Positions 7,580 to 16,454 of a stretch of 64,000 nt of DNA are shown one piece after another (within the stretch, counting starts at the first letter, position 1; each line of letters begins with the position of its first letter). A model generated the notes under the pieces. The model was given only the letters and a program-made list of their open reading frames with translations. It had not been told where the DNA came from and did no database searches. Both the position numbers and the translations under genes were made by a program. The stretch comes from JACPXH01 sp964409225 (GTDB lineage: Bacteria; Patescibacteriota; Minisyncoccia; JACPXH01), in assembly GCA_964409225.1 (NCBI GenBank), contig CAYPCM010000002.1, forward strand, positions 1-64,000, read 5' to 3'.

Positions 7580-8863
7580 TCACACGGTCGGCAATCCCAC
7601 CGGCGGCTCGCCGGCCTTGGCCTCGACATGCGGCACGAGCGGCGTGGCGACGCTCATGGCCGGGAAGTGATAGATAGTCGCAAGCTCCTCAACATTGAGC
7701 ACACACGTTTTTGGCTCCAAGCCGCCGAGCAAAGAAATTTTTGTAAAGCCAGACCGATTCCGGTACGCCTTCAATATTCGCTTCTTGCGCGCCGGTTCGC
7801 GCCACTTCTTAAAGTAGTCCACGCCGGATTTTGTCGCGGCGTACGGCCTGAAACTGTTTAGATTCTGGGTGCGGTAGGGGTTAAGCGCGGCAAAGAGCGC
7901 CGGAATGGTGCTGCGCTTTGAAAACGGCTTTTTACCGACAAAAATGGTCCGGATGAGTACGTTGAATCCCAATTTTGAAACGTTCATCTCAAGCGCCTTC
8001 AGGATGTCTGATTCGCCCGGAGTGAGGTATTGCACCTGCGAAGGACGCTCCTCTTTCTTTTCGGTTTTCGGTGCCTCCCCGCCGAAAAGCGCCTGCCAGA
8101 ATTCACCGAAGATGCCGAGCACCGTGTCGAAGACAGTTTTCTCCTCCTTCGCGGGTTTGCCGGCGAACTTCGCGATCAACTTATCACCTGCTTTTTTCCA
8201 CTTGTCGTCAGCCGGAGTGAGCAAAATCTGCAGCCACATTTGTTGGCCCGGCGGGAGCTTCGCGTACCACTCCAAAAGGCCGGCCACCGGATCAATGTGC
8301 ATCTCCTCATCCTTGTGCTCAAAGGAGACGTACGTACGGATGGGATACGCGTCCTCGCGCGCGAGCACAATATCATACCCCCACAGGTCGTATTCTTCAT
8401 TCGGGATATCCTCTGGTACGGCCTTGGTGTAATCCTCGACCTCGGTTATTTCCGCCTGCTGGTACTGGGCGTACAGATGCGCTTCGATGAAGTTTCGGTA
8501 GTATGAGGGCGTACGGATCAAAAAATGCGTTGTGCCCTCTATGCCGACAATTTCCAAACTCACCGCTTCCTGGAACCTGCCGTCCCAATACTTCTCGACG
8601 AGATTTTGTCGCGATTGAATCGCATGCATACCGGCGAGCGCATTCTCCATGGCCTTCGGGGTGCGGACGAAATCGCGGGGGATTTTTATCTCCAAAAGCG
8701 TCCAAGGAATTTTCTTGGCAAACTCGCCTTGGATATAGTCCATCCAGAGCCCTTTGAGGATGAGAAAAAGCGCTATGGGCGCAATCACCCACCAGAGCGG
8801 TATGACGAACCGCAATACGGCTCCGATTTCTTCAAATGGTAATTGGAACATCGGAAAGGACAC
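7580..8863 (-). CDS. Conserved CPR membrane protein paired with the TraD-like ATPase
   Basis: 427 aa. One strong transmembrane helix lies at about residues 15-37, and the rest is predicted outside the bilayer. The middle contains a charged linker rich in Lys/Glu (residues 255-275). I know this pairing from other Patescibacteria genomes, where such a protein sits next to a VirD4/HerA-like ATPase, but its role is not established. It is transcribed ahead of the ATPase, which starts 196 bases downstream behind a palindromic repeat. A membrane anchor or docking subunit is my inference. Confidence 0.6.
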   Translation of the reverse strand: MSFPMFQLPFEEIGAVLRFVIPLWWVIAPIALFLILKGLWMDYIQGEFAKKIPWTLLEIKIPRDFVRTPKAMENALAGMHAIQSRQNLVEKYWDGRFQEAVSLEIVGIEGTTHFLIRTPSYYRNFIEAHLYAQYQQAEITEVEDYTKAVPEDIPNEEYDLWGYDIVLAREDAYPIRTYVSFEHKDEEMHIDPVAGLLEWYAKLPPGQQMWLQILLTPADDKWKKAGDKLIAKFAGKPAKEEKTVFDTVLGIFGEFWQALFGGEAPKTEKKEERPSQVQYLTPGESDILKALEMNVSKLGFNVLIRTIFVGKKPFSKRSTIPALFAALNPYRTQNLNSFRPYAATKSGVDYFKKWREPARKKRILKAYRNRSGFTKISLLGGLEPKTCVLNVEELATIYHFPAMSVATPLVPHVEAKAGEPPVGLPTV

Positions 8864-9418
8864 TGCTGCATTAGGCGCACAGAGAGCCCTGGCCGTCTTG
8901 CTCGGGTGCTGCCTCGCCCGGACCCCGCACCAACGTCGCTTCGCTCCGTGGTGCGGGGCAGGCGTGTCGCTCGACCCCTTCTGCTTTGTGATTCGGCGAG
9001 GCGCAGCCCCTCTGCGAGCGTTCGCTCGTCCAGCGACTCGCTCACTCTGTCCTCGCTGACGGGGTCGCTGCTGCGGCAGCGCCCACCATGCCCGTCAGCT
9101 GCGGATGTCGCCTCGGGGCTGCGCCTCGCCTCAGGAGCTCGGCCGGAGTTTACCCCGCCTGGTCGCCCGCAGGCGACTCGTGCGGGGCGACGCCGGTCTC
9201 GGCAGCAACCCTCACAGACCCCCCGCCCTCGCCGGCGGGGCCGCCGCGTGCCGTTCGAGCGACGTCGCGCAGCCGCGCCCGAGATAAAACTGCTCTTAAA
9301 TCTGATAATCTAAGGCGCGGCGAGCGAGAGCAGCGGCCTGACAATAGCCCAATTCCAACCCGAGTCAGGCCGACTGCGGTCGCGAGACACGGCTGCGGCG
9401 GCCCCGCCACGAAAAATC
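8864..9418. other. GC-rich palindromic gap, no gene assigned
   Basis: About 550 bases, very GC-rich, with many nested inverted repeats, for example CCCCGCACCA...TGGTGCGGGG (8932-8967) and CTGACGGG...CCCGTCAG (about 9057-9099). Open frames on both strands are Arg/Ser/Pro-rich shadows of GC bias. A short match to RNase P RNA (GGTAAACTCC, minus strand near 9160) was checked and rejected for lack of the other conserved blocks. It may be a structured RNA or a decayed repeat cluster. Confidence 0.35.
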
Positions 9419-10465
9419 TTACGCCGTCTTGACTGCGTACTTGCCTTCTCCGGTGCGCACGAAGAATGACCGATGCTGAAGATTCAACAGCACCGTGTTT
9501 TCTTTTACGAACCGACGCCTCAACACTTCCGCCAGAAGCTCTTCTTTTGTCATGGGTCGGCCATTCTCGCGCAATACCGCAAGCAACACTTCCCGCACCG
9601 TGCCCGGTTGATACCCCCATTCAGCCAGCGCATACGTGCCCCGGCCAACGAGAACGAAACGTTTGTCCTTGATGAGTTCGTTGTGCACGGTCTGCGGATG
9701 AGCTGGTCGGCGCTTGGCAATGCTCGAATTGATATGTTCGGCCACCTCCCGGAAATGCAATGGCTTGGCCGCCCGCTTAAAAATGAGATAGGCCTTGTCC
9801 TTTACGCCGCGGGGCTTAACCTCTGGCCAGTGCGCCGGCCCCCATTCACCAAAGGGATTACGCTCGACGAGCCGAGAAGCGTCAACGTAAGAAAGCACTG
9901 TTTTGGCGGTCGCACCGCTTAGCGACTGCGCCACTCGGCCAGCTCGGTTCGCAAGTTCCTCCTCGGATATGGTGCGCCGATCATTCGTAAACGTGTCGCT
10001 TAACATCGCGACGGCCTTTCGCGCCGCGGCCAACGCTTCTGCGCCTACGTACCACAGCGTGTAAAATTCGTCATCGTCGCGCTGACGCGCGGCTTCACCG
10101 GCAAGAGTAAGTATCAAAGTTGCTGCCGCGCGCTCTTGCGGCGTATCTGCACCAAACATTTGAGCAATATCTACTAAAAACTGATCTTCCCGGCGCACGT
10201 TTCCATGATCAGCCAAATGCTGACTCATGGCGGTCGCGTAACTTGCAATCTTCGCCATTACTTCCGGCTTGCGGAGCACGGTGAGACCATCCGCCTCGAT
10301 CTGACGAACCCGCTCGCGAGTAATGCCAAAACCGTCCCCGATTGCTTCGAGGGTTTTCCTTTTCCCGTCCTTGAGCCCGAAACGACCGGAGATAATGTCG
10401 CGCGTGCGCTTAGCCAGCGCGCCCACGATCTCTGCCGCCACCACCTGAAGAGATGAGTTTATCAT
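9419..10465 (-). CDS. Sigma-70 region 4 / HARE-HTH regulator
   Basis: 348 aa. The N-terminal 60 residues contain a sigma region 4 helix-turn-helix (IGDGFGITRERVRQIEADGL), the part of sigma factors that contacts the -35 element. The middle is helical. About residues 225-280 (KPLHFREVAEHINSS...) form a HARE-HTH winged helix as in RNA polymerase delta subunit, and a second winged helix may follow to the end. No region 2 is visible, so it is unlikely to be a complete sigma factor. A near-consensus promoter starts transcription only a few bases before ATG 10465, so the mRNA is essentially leaderless. Confidence 0.75.
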   Translation of the reverse strand: MINSSLQVVAAEIVGALAKRTRDIISGRFGLKDGKRKTLEAIGDGFGITRERVRQIEADGLTVLRKPEVMAKIASYATAMSQHLADHGNVRREDQFLVDIAQMFGADTPQERAAATLILTLAGEAARQRDDDEFYTLWYVGAEALAAARKAVAMLSDTFTNDRRTISEEELANRAGRVAQSLSGATAKTVLSYVDASRLVERNPFGEWGPAHWPEVKPRGVKDKAYLIFKRAAKPLHFREVAEHINSSIAKRRPAHPQTVHNELIKDKRFVLVGRGTYALAEWGYQPGTVREVLLAVLRENGRPMTKEELLAEVLRRRFVKENTVLLNLQHRSFFVRTGEGKYAVKTA

Positions 10466-10476
10466 AAGTATATTGA

Positions 10477-10505
10477 TTTATAGCATGGCCTGATTTTAGA
10501 GTCAA
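10477..10505 (-). promoter_or_regulatory. Near-consensus promoter for a leaderless mRNA
   Basis: TTGACT (10500-10505 on the minus strand), 17 bases, then TGC-TATAAA (10477-10482). Expected initiation lies about 5 bases upstream of the ATG at 10465. A run of ten C residues (plus strand) borders the -35. Confidence 0.75.
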
Positions 10506-10587
10506 CCCCCCCCCGCACCCCTTTCCACAGACCGCTACGCTCTCTTCATACCTGACCACCTTACATCTGTCAATGGGAAAAAAGTTT

Positions 10588-10615
10588 CAGGCGCTCGCCA
10601 GTTGGCGAGCGCCTG
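10588..10615 (-). terminator. Rho-independent terminator
   Basis: CAGGCGCTCGCCA and TGGCGAGCGCCTG pair. The minus-strand tail is AAACTTTTTTCCC. It ends the gene 10621-11853. Confidence 0.85.
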
Positions 10616-10620
10616 TCCGA

Positions 10621-11853
10621 TCACCTCTCGAAGATGATGCTATCGACATCCGCAAAGAACTCGCGCTCGGCCGCGCGATCCCTCAAGACCGCCTCGTAAT
10701 TGTATGGGGCGAGACGCGCTTCGTATATCACATACGAAGGCGGCTTCCAATGCATCCGCCGCGGTCCGGGGTAGCGCGGGCCAAGTGGTTCTGCCGCGTA
10801 ACGAACCTCAATGTCGCGCGCGAAGGGACCCCGGTCAGAGTTTCCAAACGGCGCGAGGATGTTGCGCCTTCCGGCTAACGTCTGCCGTAACCGCTGCGTC
10901 TCGGCGGCAACCTCGTGAGTGATGCATGCCGCCCGCACGAGGAGCTCGAGCACCGCATCAGGATGTTCAAGAAGGGGCCCATACCGCCGCCGGAGATGCA
11001 CCCGGCGTTCGACACTCGTAGAATACCCGCCGCCCTTCTTGCGTCGCCGCCTCATGCGTTCATGGACAACTTCTTCAAAGCGGGGTTTGCGTGTTTGAAC
11101 CTGAAGGAGCTCGAGCAACGCGGCTGGCCGGTAGAAATAGATCTGGCCGGGCCGCATGAGGAACTCACGCACCTCCCGGGGCACCGCACCGTTGAGCTGC
11201 CATCGGTACGGCTGCATAAGCGTGTGCAGCACCGAAGCGTATGCAAAGAGTCTCCGGTTGAAAGCGGGATGGCACTGGTCCAACGTGTTGAATATACCCA
11301 CGAGGACCGGATCGCCCATGTCCACGCTTACTCGCGTACCTCGCCAGGGTGCCGCAGCGAACGCGGCTTCCCGATCGTCGTCAGTCCGCACCGGGACGGC
11401 GTCCCCGTTACGGTCGAATCGCAAGACGAGTTGGCGCCGGCGGAACACACCCTTAACTTTATAGCGCTCTTCGACTCGCCGCGCGACCGCGTCGCGCAAG
11501 CATTCGATGATGGGAGGCAACACCGCCTCCCATGCCTGCGTGGGTAACGCGACTTGGGCACGGCTCCGATGCGGAGCGATGACGCCCCGTTCGTTGGTGC
11601 GTGCGCGTCCGTACGGGCGTGTCCGACCAAGTCCAATCTCTCCGGCAACGCGGAGTTCTCGGGACGCTGCTTGGTGCAACACGGCGATCACGCTCAGTCG
11701 TGCGCCATGCCGCGGGTACTCGGCTTCTGCGCGAAACCCGTCACCCTCTCGCCAAACTCGGATAATATACCGAGCTCGCTCTTGCAGAATCTGAAGTGAG
11801 ATTGTTGGGTCGGCGGCATGATGGCCGCTGACCCGTGGTCGTGCGGCCTCCAT
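10621..11853 (-). CDS. Hypothetical protein, 410 aa, basic
   Basis: ATG 11853 follows a GGAGGG ribosome binding site. The product is Arg-rich throughout, with no signal peptide or membrane helix. Residues about 270-290 carry a very basic ERMRRRRKKGGGYSTS stretch, which could bind nucleic acid. I recognise no domain. It is a single-gene unit with its own terminator. Plasmid or phage origin is possible but unproven. Confidence 0.6.
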   Translation of the reverse strand: MEAARPRVSGHHAADPTISLQILQERARYIIRVWREGDGFRAEAEYPRHGARLSVIAVLHQAASRELRVAGEIGLGRTRPYGRARTNERGVIAPHRSRAQVALPTQAWEAVLPPIIECLRDAVARRVEERYKVKGVFRRRQLVLRFDRNGDAVPVRTDDDREAAFAAAPWRGTRVSVDMGDPVLVGIFNTLDQCHPAFNRRLFAYASVLHTLMQPYRWQLNGAVPREVREFLMRPGQIYFYRPAALLELLQVQTRKPRFEEVVHERMRRRRKKGGGYSTSVERRVHLRRRYGPLLEHPDAVLELLVRAACITHEVAAETQRLRQTLAGRRNILAPFGNSDRGPFARDIEVRYAAEPLGPRYPGPRRMHWKPPSYVIYEARLAPYNYEAVLRDRAAEREFFADVDSIIFER

Positions 11854-11989
11854 CGTCGCCCTCCTACCGGGTTCGAAAACCCGGTCATTTTGAGTTGATT
11901 TGGAATGAACGCCTCCACGCCTTCACTATGACGAGGAATGGGTACGAGAGCAACCGCCGGTTATCCCCAGATGTGATACCGAGAGGAGG

Positions 11990-12218
11990 TGGTGCCGCCT
12001 AACGGCGAGGCGGCTCACGCCGCCTGGTGATAAACACCTAGAAGATGGCGAAAACGGTATTCACCGTTTCAGGCGGCATAAGCCGCCTGGCGACAAACGC
12101 TGACAAGGTGGAGGAAACGCTTCAGCGTTTAGGCGGCTCCGCCGCCTGGTCATAAAGACCTGGTCATAAAGACTTAGAAGATGGCGAAAACGGTATTCAC
12201 CGTTTTCGCCATCTTTCC
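11990..12218. repeat. Tandem hairpin cluster ending in the secF terminator
   Basis: At least six stem-loops in 220 bases: GGCGGC...GCCGCC stems at about 12011, 12073 and 12132; AAACG...CGTTT stems at about 12052 and 12116; a direct repeat of TGGTCATAAAGAC; and the long AAGATGGCGAAAACGG/CCGTTTTCGCCATCTT hairpin at about 12178-12217. The last overlaps the secF stop and ends that transcript. A near copy of its stem (AGATGGCGAAAACGG) is at about 12043-12057, which suggests local duplication. Confidence 0.7.
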
Positions 12219-13078
12219 CAAATCACCAAGATTGGACTTGCTACAAAAATCGAGGAGTACGTGCCGAAAGCAATTCCCAAAATCAGCACAAGCGCAAAAT
12301 ACTTGGTCGTAGCACCCCCAAAAAGAAACACGGCCATAAGCGCAAACACAACCGTAAGGGACGTATTGATCGAACGCGCCACACTCTGATTGACCGAAGC
12401 ATTTACCACTTCCTCAAAAGTGCCCGCGGTACCCTTGAGCAGGTTCTCGCGGGTCCGATCGAAGACGACGATCGTGTCATGCACCGAAAACCCAAGAATT
12501 GTGAGCACTGCGGCGATGGCCGCGGTATTGAACTCTACTCCCAAAAACCGACCCAAAACCGCGTATGCGCCAACGCTGATCACTACATCGTGGAAAAGCG
12601 CAATGAGGGTAGCGAGGCCATAGATCCACGACGAAACCGGCCGCACCACTTTTCTAAAAGCAAAGGCGATGTAAAGCACGATGAGCAGGAGCGCCAGCGC
12701 CACTGCTATGGCTGCCTTGCGAGCAATCTCTCGCGAGATGGTGGGTCCAATGAGCGAAAAGCGCTGGACCTTGGCCTCCCCGATTCTCTGCAAAGCAAAG
12801 AGCGTCGTGGCTTTTACGCCCTCATCACTTTGCTTGCTACGCACCAGCACCCGATCGGTGCCAATGGGTTGCAGAATAGGATCAAACCCCGCCTCCTCAA
12901 TGACGCGGCGCATGGAATCCACCGAGGGCCGAGGTGAAGAAAATGAAATCTCCACCAAGCTGCCGCCAGTAAAATCAATGCCGAGCCGGAAACCGAAAAC
13001 CGCGATGGCCGCAGCGGCCGCGATAACAAAAGCAGCGGAAAGCGAGAGATAGATGCGTCGGTGCTGGATGATCCTCAT
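12197..13078 (-). CDS. secF: Protein translocase subunit SecF
   Basis: 293 aa, six transmembrane helices. The N-terminal helix leads into the GIDFTGGSLVEISF motif (about 33-46), then a periplasmic-type P1 domain, then the helical core with LTILGFSVHDTIVVFDRTREN (around 190-210, in two parts), the signature that forms the proton-coupled channel with SecD. SecDF pulls preproteins across the membrane after SecA. secD lies directly upstream, so the genes form a secDF operon on the minus strand. Confidence 0.96.
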   Translation of the reverse strand: MRIIQHRRIYLSLSAAFVIAAAAAIAVFGFRLGIDFTGGSLVEISFSSPRPSVDSMRRVIEEAGFDPILQPIGTDRVLVRSKQSDEGVKATTLFALQRIGEAKVQRFSLIGPTISREIARKAAIAVALALLLIVLYIAFAFRKVVRPVSSWIYGLATLIALFHDVVISVGAYAVLGRFLGVEFNTAAIAAVLTILGFSVHDTIVVFDRTRENLLKGTAGTFEEVVNASVNQSVARSINTSLTVVFALMAVFLFGGATTKYFALVLILGIAFGTYSSIFVASPILVIWERWRKR

Positions 13079-13182
13079 AACAATTTTAAATTCATAATTT
13101 CGAATTTTGAATCAAATCCGAATGATCGAATGTTTCAAAATTGTGTCATTCAAAATTCATTCGAAATTCAAAATTTGGAATT

Positions 13183-14637
13183 CTACGAGCGAACCCCAAA
13201 CAGCCACCTCGCCCTCGCCACCCTTGTATTCTCCAGCCCTCTCAACATCATCCTCGACACCATAATCGCCGTAAACATTGAAACAAGTACCCCGATTGCG
13301 AGGGTAAGCGCAAAGCCCTTCACGCTGGATTCGCCTAACCAAAACAAAATACCAGCCGTGATGAGCGATGAAATATTAGAGTCGCGTATCGAAGTCCAGG
13401 CGCGTTTGAACCCGTCGTGAATCGCGGCCGCGAGCGCTTTGCCGAGACGCAATTCTTCCTTCAAACGCTCAAAAATAAGCACGTTCGCGTCAACCGCCAT
13501 GCCAATGGACAGCACAAATCCCGCGATGCCGGCCAGCGTAAGCGTAACCGGTACAAGCTTAAATACCGCCAGCACCAAGATCGAGTATATAAAAAGTGCA
13601 AGCACCGCCACTACTCCGGGCAACCGGTACCAAACAACCATGAATAGCGCCACCGCCGCAAATCCAATGAGTGCGGCGCGAAAACTTTGCCTCAAGTATC
13701 CTGCTCCGAGCGAGGCCTCCACCGACTCTTGGCTCACGAGCTTAATCGGCACGGGCAAGGCGCCTGCGCTGAGCCGCCGCGCAAGTTCCCGGGCTTCGAC
13801 GATGGTGAAGTTTCCAGAAATCGTGGCGCGGCCCTCGGGAATCTCGTTTTGCACCACCGGCGCCGACAACAGAAACTTGTCAAGGAAAATCGCGACGGGC
13901 TTCCCCACGTTGCGCTTCGTCAAATCCTGAAACAGCTTGGCACCCTCGGCGTTGAACTCGATTGCGACCTGCGGCTTATTCGTATTCGGGTCGAAATCAA
14001 GCGCGGCATTCTTGAGGTACTGGCCGGTGAGCGTTGAAGGTTCGTAGCACGGGTCACGGCCGTTTGCGCGGGTCATCAAGTCGTAGAGCGCCTGAGGATT
14101 GCCGCAGATAAACGTTTTCGCCTGATTGATTTGATCGGCGGTAAAGTTTGAACCGCTCAAATCCTCGTTAAGCCGCTTCGTCCGTTCCTCGTCCGACAGC
14201 TCTTCTCGGAATTCGAGAAAGGGGGTTTCGCCGATGATCTGAATCGCGCGGTCAATCTCCTTGATGCCGGCAAGTTCCACGATGAGCCGGTTTGCGCCCG
14301 GCGCCTGCTCAAGCTGCACCACCGGCTCTTGCGCACCGAACAAATTCACGCGCCGCTCCACCACGTTACGCAAGCTCTCGAGAGCGTTTGGCCTCTCGCC
14401 TGCCGGAATCTTAGACGTGTCGGCATCATAAGCAAGATGCACCCCGCCGATAAGGTCAAGCCCCAGCCGAAACGGCACTTTCGTAAAGCCGGTGATTTTA
14501 GGTAATCCGATTTTCGTATTCCAAAAATTTATCCCGCGATCCCATACTTCCGGCGCAATGAAAAAACCGGCAGCTAGTCCCATGAGCAATATGCCAGCCA
14601 TGACGAAACGTATTTTGTTGCGGCGAAAGAAGTTCAC
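13183..14637 (-). CDS. secD: Protein translocase subunit SecD
   Basis: 484 aa from GTG 14637, chosen because it gives the expected short cytoplasmic tail (VNFFRRNKIRF) before helix 1. A frame open to 14745 adds 36 poorly conserved residues into the rel promoter. It contains the GLDLIGGVHLAYD motif, the large P1 domain (LFGAQEPVVQ...), and the C-terminal helices with SIGMAVDANVLIFERLKEE. It works with SecF to drive late translocation. The 105-base gap to secF has no terminator. P1 carries an insertion around residues 165-215 with two Cys, which could form a disulphide. Confidence 0.93.
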   Translation of the reverse strand: MNFFRRNKIRFVMAGILLMGLAAGFFIAPEVWDRGINFWNTKIGLPKITGFTKVPFRLGLDLIGGVHLAYDADTSKIPAGERPNALESLRNVVERRVNLFGAQEPVVQLEQAPGANRLIVELAGIKEIDRAIQIIGETPFLEFREELSDEERTKRLNEDLSGSNFTADQINQAKTFICGNPQALYDLMTRANGRDPCYEPSTLTGQYLKNAALDFDPNTNKPQVAIEFNAEGAKLFQDLTKRNVGKPVAIFLDKFLLSAPVVQNEIPEGRATISGNFTIVEARELARRLSAGALPVPIKLVSQESVEASLGAGYLRQSFRAALIGFAAVALFMVVWYRLPGVVAVLALFIYSILVLAVFKLVPVTLTLAGIAGFVLSIGMAVDANVLIFERLKEELRLGKALAAAIHDGFKRAWTSIRDSNISSLITAGILFWLGESSVKGFALTLAIGVLVSMFTAIMVSRMMLRGLENTRVARARWLFGVRS

Positions 14638-14756
14638 TCTGAATCCAAGATTACAGATGGACGACCCATCGAAAACAGTGTAGGCCAGTACCGTGAAGTC
14701 GTCAAACCAAAGGCGCATGGCGTAAACAACCCAAGCGACATACAATCTAATTACCC

Positions 14757-16202
14757 ATGACCTTTGCAGACCTCCGGCAAAAAATCAAACAAACCTACGG
14801 CTCGAAGTTCAACTGCGATTTGGTTGAGCGGGCGTACCGATTCGCCGAAGAGGCGCACCGCGACGAAAAACGCAAGTCCGGCGAACCGTTCATAAGCCAC
14901 CCCGTGGCCGTGGCAAACTTGCTTGTGGCGAGACGCCTTGACGCCGCGACCATTGCCGCGGCTATTCTGCACGACGTTGCGGAAAGCGCGCCCTATACGA
15001 AGGCGGACATCGAACGTGCATTTGGTTCAGAGGTGGCTTCGCTGGTCGAGGGCGTCACCAAACTCAAAAACATCCGCTACACCGCTGCGCGTTTGAAAAA
15101 CGAGCACATAGAAAACTTGAGGAAAATGGTATTCGCTTTTGCGAAGGACATTCGGGTCGTGCTCATCAAGCTCATGGACCGGCTGCACAATATGGAAACG
15201 ATCTCCTTCCTAAAACCAGATGCCCAGCAGCGTATCGCCTTGGAGACGCTCGAAATTTATGCCCCGCTGGCAAATCGTCTCGGCATGGGCGAGCTCAAGG
15301 GTCAGCTCGAAGACCTGTCCTTCCCCGTGGCGTACCCGGATGAGTGGCGCGAGCTCCATAGCCGCGTTACCGAACCCCTCGAGGAGCGCCGCAAGTTCAT
15401 CAGCCGGCTTATCCCGACACTTCGACAACTCCTCGAGGATAACCATATCCCCATCCTTGATATGCACGCTCGCGCGAAACACTGGTACAGCTTGTGGAAA
15501 AAGCTTGAGCGCTACGAAGGCAACCTCGAACGCGTTTACGATCTCGCGGCCGTACGGCTCATCGTGAGTTCAATTGAGCACTGTTACGCCGCACTCGGCG
15601 TTATCCATAGCGCCTGGCCGCCCCTGCCCGGACGCATCAAGGACTTTATCGCACTGCCCAAGCCAAACGGCTATCGGTCGCTTCATACGACCATCGTGGG
15701 GCCAGAGGGCAAAATCACCGAAATGCAAATCCGCACGCTGGATATGCACCACGAAGACGAAGAGGGCATCGCCGCCCACTGGACGTACAAAGAGGACCGC
15801 CACACGAAGCATACGCTTCAGAAAACCAAGGCCCTCACGTGGGTGAAGCAACTGCGCGATTGGATGAAACAATTCCACGACGAGCGCGAACTTTTGGAGT
15901 CACTGCGCATTGACTTTTTCAAAGATCGGATTTTCGTATTCACTCCAAAAGGCGAGGTTATTGATCTGCCGCAGGATTCAACCCCAATTGACTTTGCCTA
16001 TCACATCCATTCCGACATCGGCGATCATGCCATGGGCGCGAAGGTAAACGGAAAGATGACCGCGCTCTCAACCGACCTCCAAAACGGCGACATGGTGGAA
16101 ATTCTCACCCAGAAAGCAAAGAAGCCGAGCGCAAAGTGGCTCGGCTTCGTGAAGACCTCTGTTGCCCGCAGACACATCCAGGCCGCGGTACGGAAACGTT
16201 GA
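14757..16202 (+). CDS. RelA/SpoT-family (p)ppGpp synthetase, hydrolase site altered
   Basis: 481 aa. An HD hydrolase domain spans about residues 1-190, a synthetase about 215-330 (IKDFIALPKPNGYRSLHTT, MQIRTLDMHHEDEEGIAAHW) and a TGS domain about 385-445. The C-terminal helical/ACT regulatory part of long Rel proteins is missing. The synthetase motifs are intact. In the HD domain the family HDxxED motif reads HDVAES, with the second acidic residue replaced by Ser, so hydrolysis may be weak. A TACAAT -10 lies about 12 bases before the ATG, giving a very short leader. Divergent from secD. Confidence 0.9.
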   Translation: MTFADLRQKIKQTYGSKFNCDLVERAYRFAEEAHRDEKRKSGEPFISHPVAVANLLVARRLDAATIAAAILHDVAESAPYTKADIERAFGSEVASLVEGVTKLKNIRYTAARLKNEHIENLRKMVFAFAKDIRVVLIKLMDRLHNMETISFLKPDAQQRIALETLEIYAPLANRLGMGELKGQLEDLSFPVAYPDEWRELHSRVTEPLEERRKFISRLIPTLRQLLEDNHIPILDMHARAKHWYSLWKKLERYEGNLERVYDLAAVRLIVSSIEHCYAALGVIHSAWPPLPGRIKDFIALPKPNGYRSLHTTIVGPEGKITEMQIRTLDMHHEDEEGIAAHWTYKEDRHTKHTLQKTKALTWVKQLRDWMKQFHDERELLESLRIDFFKDRIFVFTPKGEVIDLPQDSTPIDFAYHIHSDIGDHAMGAKVNGKMTALSTDLQNGDMVEILTQKAKKPSAKWLGFVKTSVARRHIQAAVRKR

Positions 16203-16289
16203 ACCTCAACCTGTCCGGCGCAGCTTCCGGCCAACAGTCCCTCGCAATCCATAATACGCTTTGATCCCGCGCTGCCACTAAAGAAGTCT

Positions 16290-16432
16290 GGATCCTGACA
16301 CAATTGTCATTCCGTGCCTACCTGCCCCGGACTTGATCCGGGGCGGAATCCACGACCGTCGTGTGGATCCTGACTTTCGTCAGGATGACATGCTTCCGTA
16401 GGCATGCCACTTTCGTCGGGATGACACGAGGA
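16290..16432. repeat. Palindromic intergenic repeat, GTCATTCC / GGATCCTGAC type
   Basis: Repeats of GGATCCTGAC and TCAGGATGACA flank CCCCGGACTTGATCCGGGG. This general class, with a proofread-like GTCATTCC...GGAATCCA pair, is widespread in bacterial intergenic DNA. It fills the space between rel and the convergent P-type ATPase gene and could end both transcripts. Confidence 0.6.
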
Positions 16433-16454
16433 AAACTCCCAGAATAGAGCCGCG

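Noticed and set aside
9100..9420. RNase P RNA (GGTAAACTCC and AGTGAGCGA-like words on the minus strand)
   Set aside because: The conserved P4 strands (AAAGTCC... and ACAGAA...) are missing.
14638..14745. Longer secD N terminus
   Set aside because: Unlike SecD and overlaps the divergent rel promoter region.
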